The position numbers and the translations under genes are program-made. Under the pieces are notes generated by a model that searched no databases, had not been told where the DNA came from, and worked only from the letters and a program-made list of their open reading frames with translations. From Chiridota heheva (lineage: Eukaryota; Echinodermata; Holothuroidea; Apodida; Chiridotidae), in NCBI GenBank assembly GCA_020152595.1, contig JAIGNY010001459.1, positions 1,780,001-1,844,000 on the forward strand: 64,000 bases of DNA. The letters are read 5' to 3'. Shown piece by piece: positions 49,530 through 59,828 of this stretch. Each line of letters starts with the position of its first letter. Positions within the stretch are counted from its first letter, which is position 1.

Positions 49530-50402
49530 AAATGTGTGTGTGCTTTATTAGAGTATGTGCATGGAGCATCAGTGTGTATGCTTTATTAGAGTATGTGCAT
49601 GAAGCATCAGTGTGTATGCATTATTAGAGTATGTGCATGGAGCATCAGTGTGTATGCTTTATTAGAGTATGTGCATGGAGCATCAGTGTGTATGCTTTAT
49701 TAGAGTATGTGCATGGAGCATTAGTGTGTATGCTTTATTAAAGTATGTGCATGGAGCATCAGTGTGTATGCTTTATTAGAGTATGTGCATTGAGCATCAG
49801 TGTGTTTGCTTTATTAGAGTACATGTATGTGCATGGAGCATCAGTGTGTATGCTTTATTAGAGTGTGTACATGGAGCATCAGTGTGTATGCTTTATTAGA
49901 GTGTGTACATGGAGCATCAGTGTGTATGCTTTATTAGAGTGTGTGCATGGAGCATCAGTGTGTATGCTTTATTAGAGTATGTGCATGGAGCATCAGTGTG
50001 TATGCTTTATTAGAGTATGTGCATGGAGCATCAGTGTGTATGCTTTATCAGAGTATGTGCATGGAGCATCAGTGTGTATGCTTTATTAGAGTATGTGCAT
50101 GGAGCATCAGTGTGTATGCGTGCAATGGAGCATCAGTGAGTATGCTTTATTAGAGTATGTGCATGGAGCATCAGTGTGTATGCTTTATCAGAGTATGTGC
50201 ATGGAGCATCAGTGTGTATGCTTTATTAGAGTATGTGCATGGAGCATCAGTGTGTATGCTTTATTAGAGTATGTGCATGGAGCATCAGTGTGTATGCTTT
50301 ATTAGAGTATGTGCATGCAACATCAGTGGGTATGCTTTATTAGAGTATGTGCATGGAGCATCAGTGTGTATGCTTTATTAGAGTATGTGCATGAAGCATC
50401 AG
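49530..50402 (-). repeat. 38-bp array, AATAAA on the gene's sense strand
   Basis: About 23 units of 'gtgtgtatgctttattagag' then 'tatgtgcatggagcatca' lie in the D-E intron. On the - strand nearly every unit reads 'ctctaataaagcatacac' and so contains the poly(A) hexamer AATAAA, about 20 times. The nearest edge is about 580 bases downstream of the exon D donor. Confidence 0.95.
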
Positions 50403-50409
50403 TGGTTCT

Positions 50410-50970
50410 TATCCAATGAGTTCTTGTTCAGTCTTTAACTCTGTGGTGTGCCCCTCCTACGGAATAGGCAGTGTGTAACACAGATGTTAAAAATCTGCTA
50501 CTACTAAATAACATATTTTAATAAGCCTAAAATTCACAATCCATTTTGTCTTCCTGATATTTCACGATTATCAAGACAACTTTATTATTAAACAAATTAC
50601 TAAACAGCACCAGCATATGCCAAGTGTGCAAGACCAAGCTTGCTGACAGTGTGAAAGATAATAACAGCAACAGCATATTCAACAATGCTTTACATGCAAA
50701 GAAATGACAACGGGCCTAACAGCAACAGCATATTCAACAATGCAAAGAAATCATAAATCAATGATTATCATTCTAGTTCAGTTTCAGCATGAATCATGCT
50801 GACACGTAAGAGAAAAACATATTTCGCTATGCACTCACTGTTTACTCTTCTTTGATCAATATTTAGAGGAATCGAATGATTGGTTGTCATACTCTTAACT
50901 TATATCAGTCAATTCTACATACACCTGTAAAGTTTTGAAGTCAACATAAATAATTTTCCTATTAAAAGTT
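50410..50970. other. Intron D-E, region next to exon D
   Basis: AT-rich intron with a short duplicated 'aacagcaacagcatattcaa' (50665 and 50718). Nothing else is recognised. Confidence 0.5.
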
Positions 50971-50978
50971 AGACAAAC

Positions 50979-51100
50979 CTTCAACTTGTCAATATGTTGT
51001 CGTTCCCTGCAGTGAACATCCTTGGCTTTGACCTCACTGTTGTAAAACTTTTTACAAATCTTGCAGTAGAAACCAGTCACGGGAACCACATAATCGTATC
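50979..51100 (-). CDS. Zinc-finger/RS gene, exon D (matrin-type zinc finger)
   Basis: The acceptor 'cattcctcctcag' ends at 51101 and the donor GTTTGT begins at 50978. After two bases completing an Arg codon, the exon encodes 40 residues: 'YDYVVPVTGFYCKICKKFYN' and then 'VKAKDVHCRERQHIDKLK'. C-x2-C and the following histidines with 'HC-x4-H' spacing form a matrin/U1-like C2H2 zinc finger, a type found in matrin-3, ZNF638 and CIZ1, which act in RNA or chromatin contexts in the nucleus. Phases match exon C (one leftover base) and exon E (phase 0). Confidence 0.82.
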
Positions 51101-51159
51101 CTGAGGAGGAATGGTAACATCATACTCATTTCAGGAATACAATAAGAGCCTTTACATAC

Positions 51160-51303
51160 TAGCACATGCCGAATCACCACTTTTCCACTGAGGCAAACCC
51201 CCTTGATGCACCACATGGTGTACAACTGCCCATTCTCTTGTCTTAATGGTGGCATAGCAGTCCTTCACCAGGCTGAGGACATAGCCATCAACTCGCTGAT
51301 AGA
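51160..51303 (-). CDS. Zinc-finger/RS gene, exon C
   Basis: This is a 144-base exon, after an AAAG acceptor (51304-51307) and before a GTATGT donor starting at 51159. It reads 'VYQRVDGYVLSLVKDCYATI' and then 'KTREWAVVHHVVHQGG...ACA'. The start resembles the first strands of an S1/cold-shock-like fold (G-Y-V-x-x-L-x-x-x-Y-A-T-I), but that is only a guess. The acceptor and donor were chosen because they keep the frame open and give the phase needed by exons B and D. Alternative ends are possible. Confidence 0.6.
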
Positions 51304-51309
51304 CTTTAC

Positions 51310-53035
51310 TAAGAGATCGCCATAGCATATGGCATCATCATTATTTCAGGAATTAAGTGCAGTCTGTGACATCATAACAGATGCACTAACAGACAGTTAC
51401 TTAATAAAGATATTAGGTACATGCACTAACATACCACTTCTTGATGATTAAATAAAAAATGTTTCTAATAATTCAGAAAGAGGTAATTCATTCAAAAATA
51501 GCTTAGAAGCGCAATAATGACATCACATAGTGTACTGCACCTGTCACTTTTCAAAACACTGGTAATATATTTGAAATGCAATAACTCCTAAAACAAATAA
51601 GATATCAACATAGTTGTGTTTTGGACAATTTGTTTCTTTGATTGTCCTCTATCATAGAACATGAAAAATAATGTGAAAATTCCTTTCCTCAGATTCTTCT
51701 TAAGTTCAATGGCAAAGGGAGGAGGTAATCGTGCCCCTAATCCAGTGCCCTATCTTTGCTGTTTCAGAGGGGCAGCCTGCCCTGCCCCTCTTTCGTCCGC
51801 CCACCCCGTTTTAGATGTCAATTTTGTTATAAATTGAATAATCTTTACCAAATCATTGTAATACCTTACATGGATACAGAACACAGAATGATAGCGTAGT
51901 AAGAAATTGTTCTGTTTGGCTCATGAATGGTTCTTCGCAGGGTTTGCGTTAACGAAAATTTGTCGTATGTTACCCTATGGCTGAAATTTCTTACGACCCA
52001 TGTTGTACCTGCTTCATAAAATTTAAAAAGAGCATGTGAAATTTTATGCCAGAGTTATTCATTAACTTAAATGAAAATCTTACCTATCTGATGCGATTGA
52101 AACTTTTATCTCACACAAAAATGATTTTGATTTACTCATAAAAAAAAAATGACACAACTACGAGACTAAACATGTCCATGCAAGTACTGTACATAAACAC
52201 ATATAGGCCATATACATATTGTATATACACTGTGAGTGTACATGAAAGTTTTAATGTTGTTTTGAATGCAGGCTGTCAATTGTCAACGATATTATTAGCT
52301 AGGATTCTACTTTCCTCCTGTATTGTGTTGATCGTGTATCTGTGAGTGATCACAATCTGCAAGTCAAGTTACTATACTGTAAAGAAGTAGGCGTGTTCAA
52401 GATCTGAATAGTATATTATTGTTGACAATTGGTCAAAATTCCTAAAACCTCATGAAAGTTTGGATACAATAAACAGAAGTATTTTTCTAGTTTATTTTGG
52501 ATTGTAAACCCAAATTTCATGATTCAACAATCAACATTATACAAGGATTGGGCATGAACTTTTCTTAATATTTTTGATGCTAATAATAGTCCGATTTTTT
52601 AATGTTTTTGTTATTTTAAGCCCAATTTTCATGCACTTTAGTAAGGCAGGCCTAAACAAGTGTGTATGTGTTAACAATACTTGCAAGCTTTGCTACCGTG
52701 CAGTGCCCTGTACATTACGCAGTGCCCTGTACATACGACGGCAAATTGACAAAATACGCCAAAATTCAAGGGCTTGTCGGAACCAAATACACCAGACAAA
52801 AAATTGTAACGCAACCTCTGGTTCTTAGTCAATTCAGTTTAGGTCCATGATGAAGGAATAAAACTAAAATACCAAAGCTTCAGTAGGAGCAAAGCCCTAA
52901 GGCTTTAGTGGGCCCTTAAATCCCACTCCAAAGAGGTGCAGCGGTTTGCACACAATTATGTGCCTCTCAAGAGATCTAGCACCTTGCCCCTTTTCAAATC
53001 GAGCTAGGGGTCTGCGACTCCATTGTTAAAGTATC
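51310..53035. other. Intron B-C with dispersed repeats
   Basis: About 51585-51680 resembles 24060-24170 ('ataagatatcaacat', 'attgtcctctatca'). About 51750-51810 and 52865-53014 are pieces of the 'cagacccctagct' DNA-element family, the latter ending in 'gagctaggggtctg'. No exon is seen. Confidence 0.5.
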
Positions 53036-53041
53036 ACTTAC

Positions 53042-53144
53042 CCTGGGGTTCTTGATGCTTCAAATCATCTGGTGGTGGTTTCTGATTATACCAAAAGTAG
53101 CTCTTCCATTTCTCTGCAAATGTTCTTTTCAGGTACAGTACTCT
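53042..53144 (-). CDS. Zinc-finger/RS gene, exon B
   Basis: This 103-base exon has the acceptor 'accatttctttag' (ending at 53145) and a strong donor GTAAGTG (from 53041). It reads 'RVLYLKRTFAEKWKSYFWYN' and then 'QKPPPDDLKHQEPQ' plus one base. It begins in phase 0 after exon A, and its leftover base completes the first codon of exon C. The aromatic/basic peptide does not match a domain I know. Confidence 0.75.
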
Positions 53145-53459
53145 CTAAAGAAATGGTATAACAGAAATACAAACCATGTCTATTAACACATTATGTACAA
53201 ACAGCTGACAAATGGCGGCAGTTGAAAACTTCTCTAAACAGTTTGACAGACCATTGAGAAAGTATGTAACTGTGCACACCTTACACACTTTTCCATAATA
53301 CAGATTGATTAAAGAATGGATGAGTTGTTGGCACATCCAACGTAAAGGGCAAACTTCACCACCGAGAGGAATTTACCTTCCACTTTGATACTTTTTCTCC
53401 GGTTGTTAAAAAATGATTAAACTGAAGGGAAAAAAGGGGAAATTATTGGGACTTTGTGC

Positions 53460-53640
53460 AAAATTTGTCAGCATAACACAAAAATTGACATTCAAAAGGA
53501 AAGGTTCCAAAAAATTGGAAAAAAAAATCCCCAAAATTTGAAGAAAATTTTCCCAAAAATTAAAGACATTTTTCTAAACATTAAAGAAAATTTTCCCCCA
53601 AATTAAAGATTTTTTGTTATGCAGTGAAGTTTCTGCAGTT
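53460..53640. repeat. Purine-rich 'gaaaattttccc' block
   Basis: A degenerate A/G-rich stretch with repeated 'aaaattgaag' and 'gaaaattttccc' words. It belongs to the same dispersed type as 7725-8010 and 62800-63060. Confidence 0.5.
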
Positions 53641-53861
53641 AAAACCAGAAAATTTTGGCGTTTCTTGCCCCCTGAGCGAGGAGACCCTTGCTAGTGCCTG
53701 AGAACTTATACTATATCATATAACAACAAATGGTCCAATCTCAGACAATCTAAACTAAAAGGCATAACACGTTGGAGAAAATGAAGTCAAGGAGAAATAA
53801 GTTGTCAAAGCACAAAATGTAGTGTCCTTTTATCTTCATGTCACCAACAAATACCAAAGAT

Positions 53862-54195
53862 TGGGTGCATCAGCCCAGCCACGGGTGCATCAGCCCAGCC
53901 ACGGGTGCATCAGCCAAGCCACGGGTGCATCAGCCCAGCCACGGGTGCATCAGCCCAGCCACGGGTGCATCAGCCCAGCCACGGGTGCATCAGCCCAGCC
54001 ACGGGTGCATCAGCCCAGCCACGAGTGCATCAGCCCAGCCACGGGTGCATCAGCCCACCCACGGGTGCATCAGCCCACCCACGGGTGCATCAGCCCACCC
54101 ACGGGTGCATCAGCCCACCAACGGGTGCATCAGAAGTGTGACAGCCCACTAATGGGTGTATCAGGGGTGTGACAGCCCACTAATGGGTGTATCAG
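53862..54195 (-). repeat. 20-bp array beside the exon A donor
   Basis: About 16 units of 'acgggtgcatcagcccagcc', then degenerate 28-bp units at the right end. The array starts about 10-15 bases downstream (in gene sense) of the GTGAGG donor of exon A. On the sense strand each unit has a GGG run ('gtggctgggctgatgcaccc'). Confidence 0.92.
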
Positions 54196-54210
54196 CCCTA
54201 ATTTCCTCAC

Positions 54211-54294
54211 CTTTCTATGGTCTTGTGATTTCTGATGATCTTGAAGATCACTCGTTGTTGGGAATGGTTTGTTGCATGGCAGACATTCATTTTT
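54211..54294 (-). CDS. Zinc-finger/RS gene, exon A (C2H2 finger)
   Basis: The acceptor 'tttgtttccctttag' ends at 54295 and the donor GTGAGG begins at 54210. The 84 bases (28 codons, phase 0 at both ends) read 'KNECLPCNKPFPTTSDLQDH' and then 'QKSQDHRK'. This is C-x2-C-x12-H-x5-H, a U1/double-stranded-RNA-type C2H2 finger. It is the most 5' exon I can support; further upstream exons and the promoter must lie at higher coordinates or beyond the window. Together with exon D the protein has two fingers ahead of its RS/RD tail, a layout suited to a nuclear RNA-processing or matrix protein. Confidence 0.78.
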
Positions 54295-54557
54295 CTAAAG
54301 GGAAACAAATTAAAATAGTAATGTAAATGTTAATATGTCCATGTCTCTGTCCATTTGGAAATTGATTTGGAAGTCAGGACTGTGCAACCTTAATAATGAA
54401 AAGTAACTAAAAAGGATTCTTAAATTTCTACAAAATGTAAAGATATACATCAGTCTATGGAAATGTAACAATATCTACATTGGTTGAAAGAGTATTCAAA
54501 TCTGTGCAGATCAGTTTTTGAAATTTGAAAAACAAAGGAACTTTTAGTTGTGGAGTT

Positions 54558-55002
54558 ATGGCTGATCAATGGTTGATCAAAGTTTGATCACTTATTTATG
54601 GCTGATCAAAGTTTGATCAGTTCTTTATGGCTGATCAAAATTTGATCAGTTATTTATGGCTGATCAAAGTTTGATCAGTTATTTATGGCTAATCAAAGTT
54701 TGATCAGTTATATATGGCTGATCAAAGTTTGATCAGTTATTTATGGCTAATCAAAATTTGATCAGTTATTTATGGCTGATCAAAGTTTGATCAGTTATTT
54801 ATGGCTAATCAAAGTTTGATCAGTTATTTATGGCTAATCAAAGTTTGATCAGTTATATATGGCTAATCAAAATTTGATCAGTTATTTATGGCTGATCAAA
54901 GTTTGATCAGTTATTTATGGCTAATCAAAATTTGATCAGTTATTTATGGCTGATCAAAGTTTGATCAGTTATCTATGGCTAATCAAAGTTTGATCAGTTA
55001 AT
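54558..55002. repeat. 29-bp array with palindromic TGATCAAA core
   Basis: About 15 units of 'ggctgatcaaagtttgatca' plus 'gttatttat'. Each has the near-perfect palindrome TGATCAAA-G-TTTGATCA. Units alternate between CTGATCAAAG and CTAATCAAAG/CTAATCAAAA. ATCAAAG matches the TCF/LEF core (WWCAAAG). The array lies 265 bases upstream of exon A in gene sense. Confidence 0.93.
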
Positions 55003-57720
55003 AATTCTTGCAAAATTTGTTGTCTGACTGAACAGACAGCTCGGAATCTTTATTATTCTTTACATCTCTTCCCTAAAGTCATGGAAAGTCTATTCCTGCT
55101 AAAATTTTATTAGGGGAAGGCAAAATCTTAAAAACGTTTGGTCAGAATTTGGTGCACCCCTTCAAAAAATTATGACAGACATTTACATAACAAAGTATTT
55201 ACAAAAGATAATACTACTGTTCAGACCAAATGTGACCTCACATTCCTTGTATTTTGTTCTGCGATATTGTGGCTTTAAAACCATTAAATATGTCAGGAAA
55301 GTAATAAAACAGTAATTAGTCAGGTAGTTATGACATGGACCATGTGAAGAAGAAAAAATTGTTAAGAAAGTGAGGATGGGGGCACCAAGCTTCTACAGTA
55401 GATTCTCTACACCAGTCATTTCTTCACAGATAAGACAAAGCTATAAAACATGAATATCTCCTTAAAAGAATAAGATATTGAAAAAATTTCTTTTAAAATC
55501 CTCTTTCATATCAAATTAACTTGCTTGATTGGCCACTGAACATATCCTTTAAAGAAACAATTTGGTGAAAAAGCATGCTGATATGTTTTTCAGTCAAGGA
55601 CTTATTCACGTACAAAGCGCTGCGAGACATGTATGCAAATGCTCGGTAGACGTCTAAGTGTGTTATCTCTTTAAGTGTGTTATCTCATCTGCATATTCCT
55701 GAAAGTCTTGAGTATAATTCTTTTAAAATTGATTACCACTTGCTATATAACTGAAGGTTTCTTTCTTTTTAGATAGGGAATATGGTCTAGCATATAATCT
55801 AAAATAACAACTTTCTCTTCATGAACCAGAGAACACATAAATACCACCTTACCCCCACCCTTAGTGATGTCACTAATTGATATAATCTGTTGCTTTAGGT
55901 TAAACCGGATCCAAATTTGTGGATCCAGCCGGAACCGGATTTGGCAGGATCTAAGATGAATTCGGCCAGACCAGATTTTTCCATTACGAAAAAGATATCA
56001 TTAACAAAATGAGTTTTGCATGAGGAATAATATTTAAAGTGAATCACACAATTCGTTAAGACCCTGTAAGAGATTGAATAATCTTATTGAATGTTATTTA
56101 ATCAAAATAACTGCATGTAAATGGTTTGAATGATTGCTTGATGTAAATGTGTTTGGTGGGAAAATAGTGTATAGTACAGCTCATTAGAAAACGCAGGCCA
56201 GATTTTTATAATAATCCGGCCAAATTTTGGGGCAGATCCGGCCGAAACCGCATTTTTTATCACTATCCGATTGAATAGTCGGCCATATAGAATGTCCGGT
56301 GCATCTCTAGCTTTGGTGGAAATACGCCTGTAATTCAACGAGTCTCAAAAGCAGGAAGTGGGGAACATTTGAGGCAACTTTTATACATCATTCCTAAATG
56401 AGCTGCTTTTACTTCATGGCAGCTAGGCTATCACATGGTTTATAAGGTCTGCCTGCTGTTCTGAAAACAGTGCTTTTCATGCAGGAACAGTGAATTTTCA
56501 AACATCACCGGTGGAACTGTTTGTTTTGCAAGCATGTGACATGAATGATCAATAACTTAATTTCTGCTCCAAAAATCATTTCTTCCAGTACGAAAAGATT
56601 TTCCCTCCTCGCCTGCAATTGTCAGCACACTAAATCATGAATACACATTATAAGGCTGCTTGCACATGTACAACTGTACACAACGGATGCTACTGTACAT
56701 AATGTAAATACTAACAATCGACATAAATATTTGCACATAATAACCATAAAGTAGTAGTAAATCAAGATCACTTTGTAAAAAAAAATTGTCCTGTTGTGGA
56801 CAAAAGAGTTGGAACAGTGAAATCTAATCCGGAACAGTATTATTTGAGAAGGTACTGTTCTATGGAACAGTTGCCAAAATTTTAACCCTTAGACATCCAC
56901 AAACCTTTAACGATCTAACAACTTGACTTAATTGGACAAAAAAAAAGGATATAAACCATGAACCTGGACCAAAAGGTTTTGTGGTTTCCATGTTTTTTTC
57001 ATATGTGCTGATTGATTTGCAAGGTTTGTATTAAGTGTCAAGACATTGCATATTATATATTCGTTCCATGATATTTATTCATAAGCCACACCATGGAGAT
57101 CAATACAAATGTTGACAACATTAGCATTTGCACAATAATAAACAACATTAGCATTCGCACAATAATAAACAACATTATCTTAGCAAATATGATGCAAAAA
57201 CGCTTGCTCATTTATCCTAATTCAAGAATTTGTCAGTAAGCCCTGCCTCCTCATTAATATCCATGACATCACTACCACAACATTAGAACATATTAGGCCA
57301 TAAGTCGTACAGCAAAAGTTGGCTTAGTTTTAAAGTTCTGCGCAACAGAAAAGGGGACAACTCAAATTTAGCATAAATTGATTGAGTATGCATCCCTTAA
57401 TCACAAATTCCTTTGTCCCCACGTGCAAAAGTTGCACTACTTAAAAAAAAAAAAAAAAAAATTCAAGTTAATTTCTTATGGTTAAACCTACATACCAGTT
57501 TCACAACAAATTTACTCTCGAGTGTTTAAAGAATAAAGACTTTAGGTTTTTATGCAAGCCCAGCTGAAAATGTTTTGTTTTTAGCTTGATGTAGGCTTAC
57601 TGAACCTCATTATCGCTACAAATTCTTCAAGAAAATTAAGTTTGTGGGAGTGCGTCAAGATGTTTGTTTGTTTGATAAGGGCTTAACGCCACGGCGACAA
57701 CAAAGGTCAAATTGTGCCTG
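55003..57720. other. AT-rich DNA with dispersed repeats, no exon found
   Basis: 55075-55215 belongs to the three-copy family seen at 26.1 and 38.4 kb. 55215-55550 is a relative of the fold-back element at 43.1-43.65 kb. 55910-56320 has many 'ccggatc'/'atccggcc' words and ends in 'gtccggtgcatctctag', resembling an old hAT/MITE-like repeat. No exon upstream of 54294 could be supported. Confidence 0.4.
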
Positions 57721-57724
57721 AGAG

Positions 57725-59828
57725 GTTTGAACATTCTAGAGGTAGGAAGGAAAGGCAACAGGGAGAATGAGCGAAATACAAGAACAACAAATTAGAAAGC
57801 TGGGATCGAGAGAGGTGCATGAGTGAAAAAAACAAAGTAGAGAGGGCAGTGGAAGAAGAGAATCAAATATGGTTGTAGAGGGAAGCATGATGAAGGAAGG
57901 AGATAATCTTATCTGAAGGGTTTTTCTGGAAGAACTCAGCATTTGAGTTGTGGGGAGCGAGGGAAGCTCTGGGAAGGTTGTACAGTGGGCAAGCAAGGAG
58001 AACGTGATCTACTGTGAGGGTGCAATAGTAATTGTTGCAGAGGGGTTGCGGGGAGCCAATAAGGAGATGGGAGTGAGTGAGGTAAATGTGGCGTATTCTA
58101 AGACAAGTAATATGAACGTTGTCAACACGAGAAAGGTTGTTGATGGTGGGTTTGATCGGAATGGTGGGCTGGATGACGTGGAGTTATTAATTCGGGATTC
58201 CTAGAGGTTTGCCAGAGGTCACGAACAAGTGAAGCGATAAGCGGTTTGATGTCAGAAAAAGATTTAGGAAAAGGGGTATGGGGAGGTTCAGGGCAAGCTT
58301 TGCAGCTTCATCAGCCCTGTCATTGCCAGGGATGCCAACATGGCTGGGTATCCAGAAGAAAAGAATACTTTTCCTGCAGAGGGTGGGCGAAAGGAGTATA
58401 AGGAGGAGGAGGTGGGGTGTGAAGTTATCACAATCAAGATTGAGTAAAGAAGTAAGAACAGCCTTGGAGTCGGAGAAGATGACAAAGTGGCTGAGCGTAG
58501 AGTACTCAATAAAGTTGAGGGCGAGGAGGGTGGCCTTTGCCTCAGCTGAAAAGATGGACGAGTAGTCAGGAAGTCTGCTACTGAGGGTAATGTCTTGGAT
58601 GACAGCAGCAGCAGCTGTCTTGTTGCCTTCCTTGGAGCCATCAGTATAGATGGAGGTGTAGTTTGAGAGTTGGTCTTTGATTTGGTTGTGGAGATTGATG
58701 AAAAGTTTAGGGTGGGTTTGGGTTTTGTGATGAGTGGAGAGGCTGAGGTGGATAGAATGGATGGGGGTGGCCCACGGAGAAAAAGTGGGCGAGGAGAAGG
58801 TGCCGAGAGTGGCGGGGTTGATGTCGAGATGGAGGTCTGATTTAATGTGTGAGCTAAAGGGAGGGATAGGATTTTAGTCCTATCAAAGAGGGTGGAGAAA
58901 TTGGGGTACCTAATAAGATTGTAAAGAGGATTCTGGGTGTTGGTGAGGACTCTAAAAGCATAGGAGAGGCTAAGCTTTCTACATCTAAGTAGAAAGGTAG
59001 AAGGGAGGAGGGGAGGAGGGGGGGGGGTTGTTGGCTTTAACATGAAGGCTGGTGGTTGGGGAGGTCCTGTAGTCACCTAGAAAAAGCCTGAGGGCTTCAT
59101 TTTGGATGGTGTTGATGTGGTTGAGGTATGAGTTGTGAGCGACACAATATTGCTGTAGTCAAGCTTGGCACGAAAGGTGAGCCTGAAGATTTTGGAAAAA
59201 GCATTGAGGTTCGCACCCCAAGTGGTGTTGGAGAGAAGGCGGAGAAATTTAAGGGAGCTGTTGCATTTCAGTTTCAGGTTGGTAATGTGTTGCTTGTAGG
59301 AGAGCTTGGGATCTAGAGTTAAAACTAGGAACTTTGTGTGCTCAAGTTTAGGGATGCGATTGCCATTGAGCACGAGGTTCGGGTCGGGGTGGAGCTTGTT
59401 GAAATGACAGAAGTGCATGCAGACTGTCTTGTCTTTGGAGAATTTTTAACCGTTATTGTTGCACCAGACTTGCAGCTGGTTGAGGCTGAATTAGAGTCTA
59501 TTTTCGACAACAGGAAAGCTAGGGGAGGAGTAGAAGATGGTGAAGTCTTCCACGTAGAAGGTACGTTTGATGTTGGGGTCAAGGTTGTCCGTGATATCAT
59601 TAATGTTCAGGTTAAAGAGAATGGGAGAGAGGATGCTGCCTTGGGGGACGCCCCATACTTGGAGATAGGGGTTGGAGAGGGTGTGGCCAATACAAACTTA
59701 GAACTGCCTGGGTGAGAGGAAGTTTTGAATAAAGATAGGAAAATGGCCTCTGAGGCTGATGGTGTAAAGTTTGTGGATAATGACATATTTTCAAGTAGTG
59801 TCTAGAGCTTTCTCGAGGTCCAACTTCA
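57725..59828 (-). pseudogene. LINE 3' part: reverse transcriptase end plus RNase H
   Basis: Read on the - strand from 59.8 kb: RT blocks 'GVPQGSILSPILF' (about 59.64 kb) and 'FYVEDFTIFYSS' (about 59.56 kb; the usual catalytic D-D reads E-D), the thumb 'LDPKLSYKQHITNLKLKC' (about 59.28 kb), then an RNase H domain with 'SIYTDGSKEGNKTAAAA' (about 58.64 kb), 'FSAEAKATLLAL' (about 58.54 kb), 'FSDSKAVLTSLL' (about 58.46 kb) and 'FFWIPSHVGIPGNDRADEAA' (about 58.34 kb). An encoded RNase H points to the I/Nimb/Ingi group of LINEs. Frameshifts break it into several frames. The 5' side ends abruptly at the 20-bp array. The 3' end is near 57.7 kb. Confidence 0.82.

Noticed and set aside
57440..57530. Possible extra upstream exon of the zinc-finger gene (- strand, GTATGT donor)
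   Set aside because: The open peptide is only about seven residues and no convincing acceptor precedes it.
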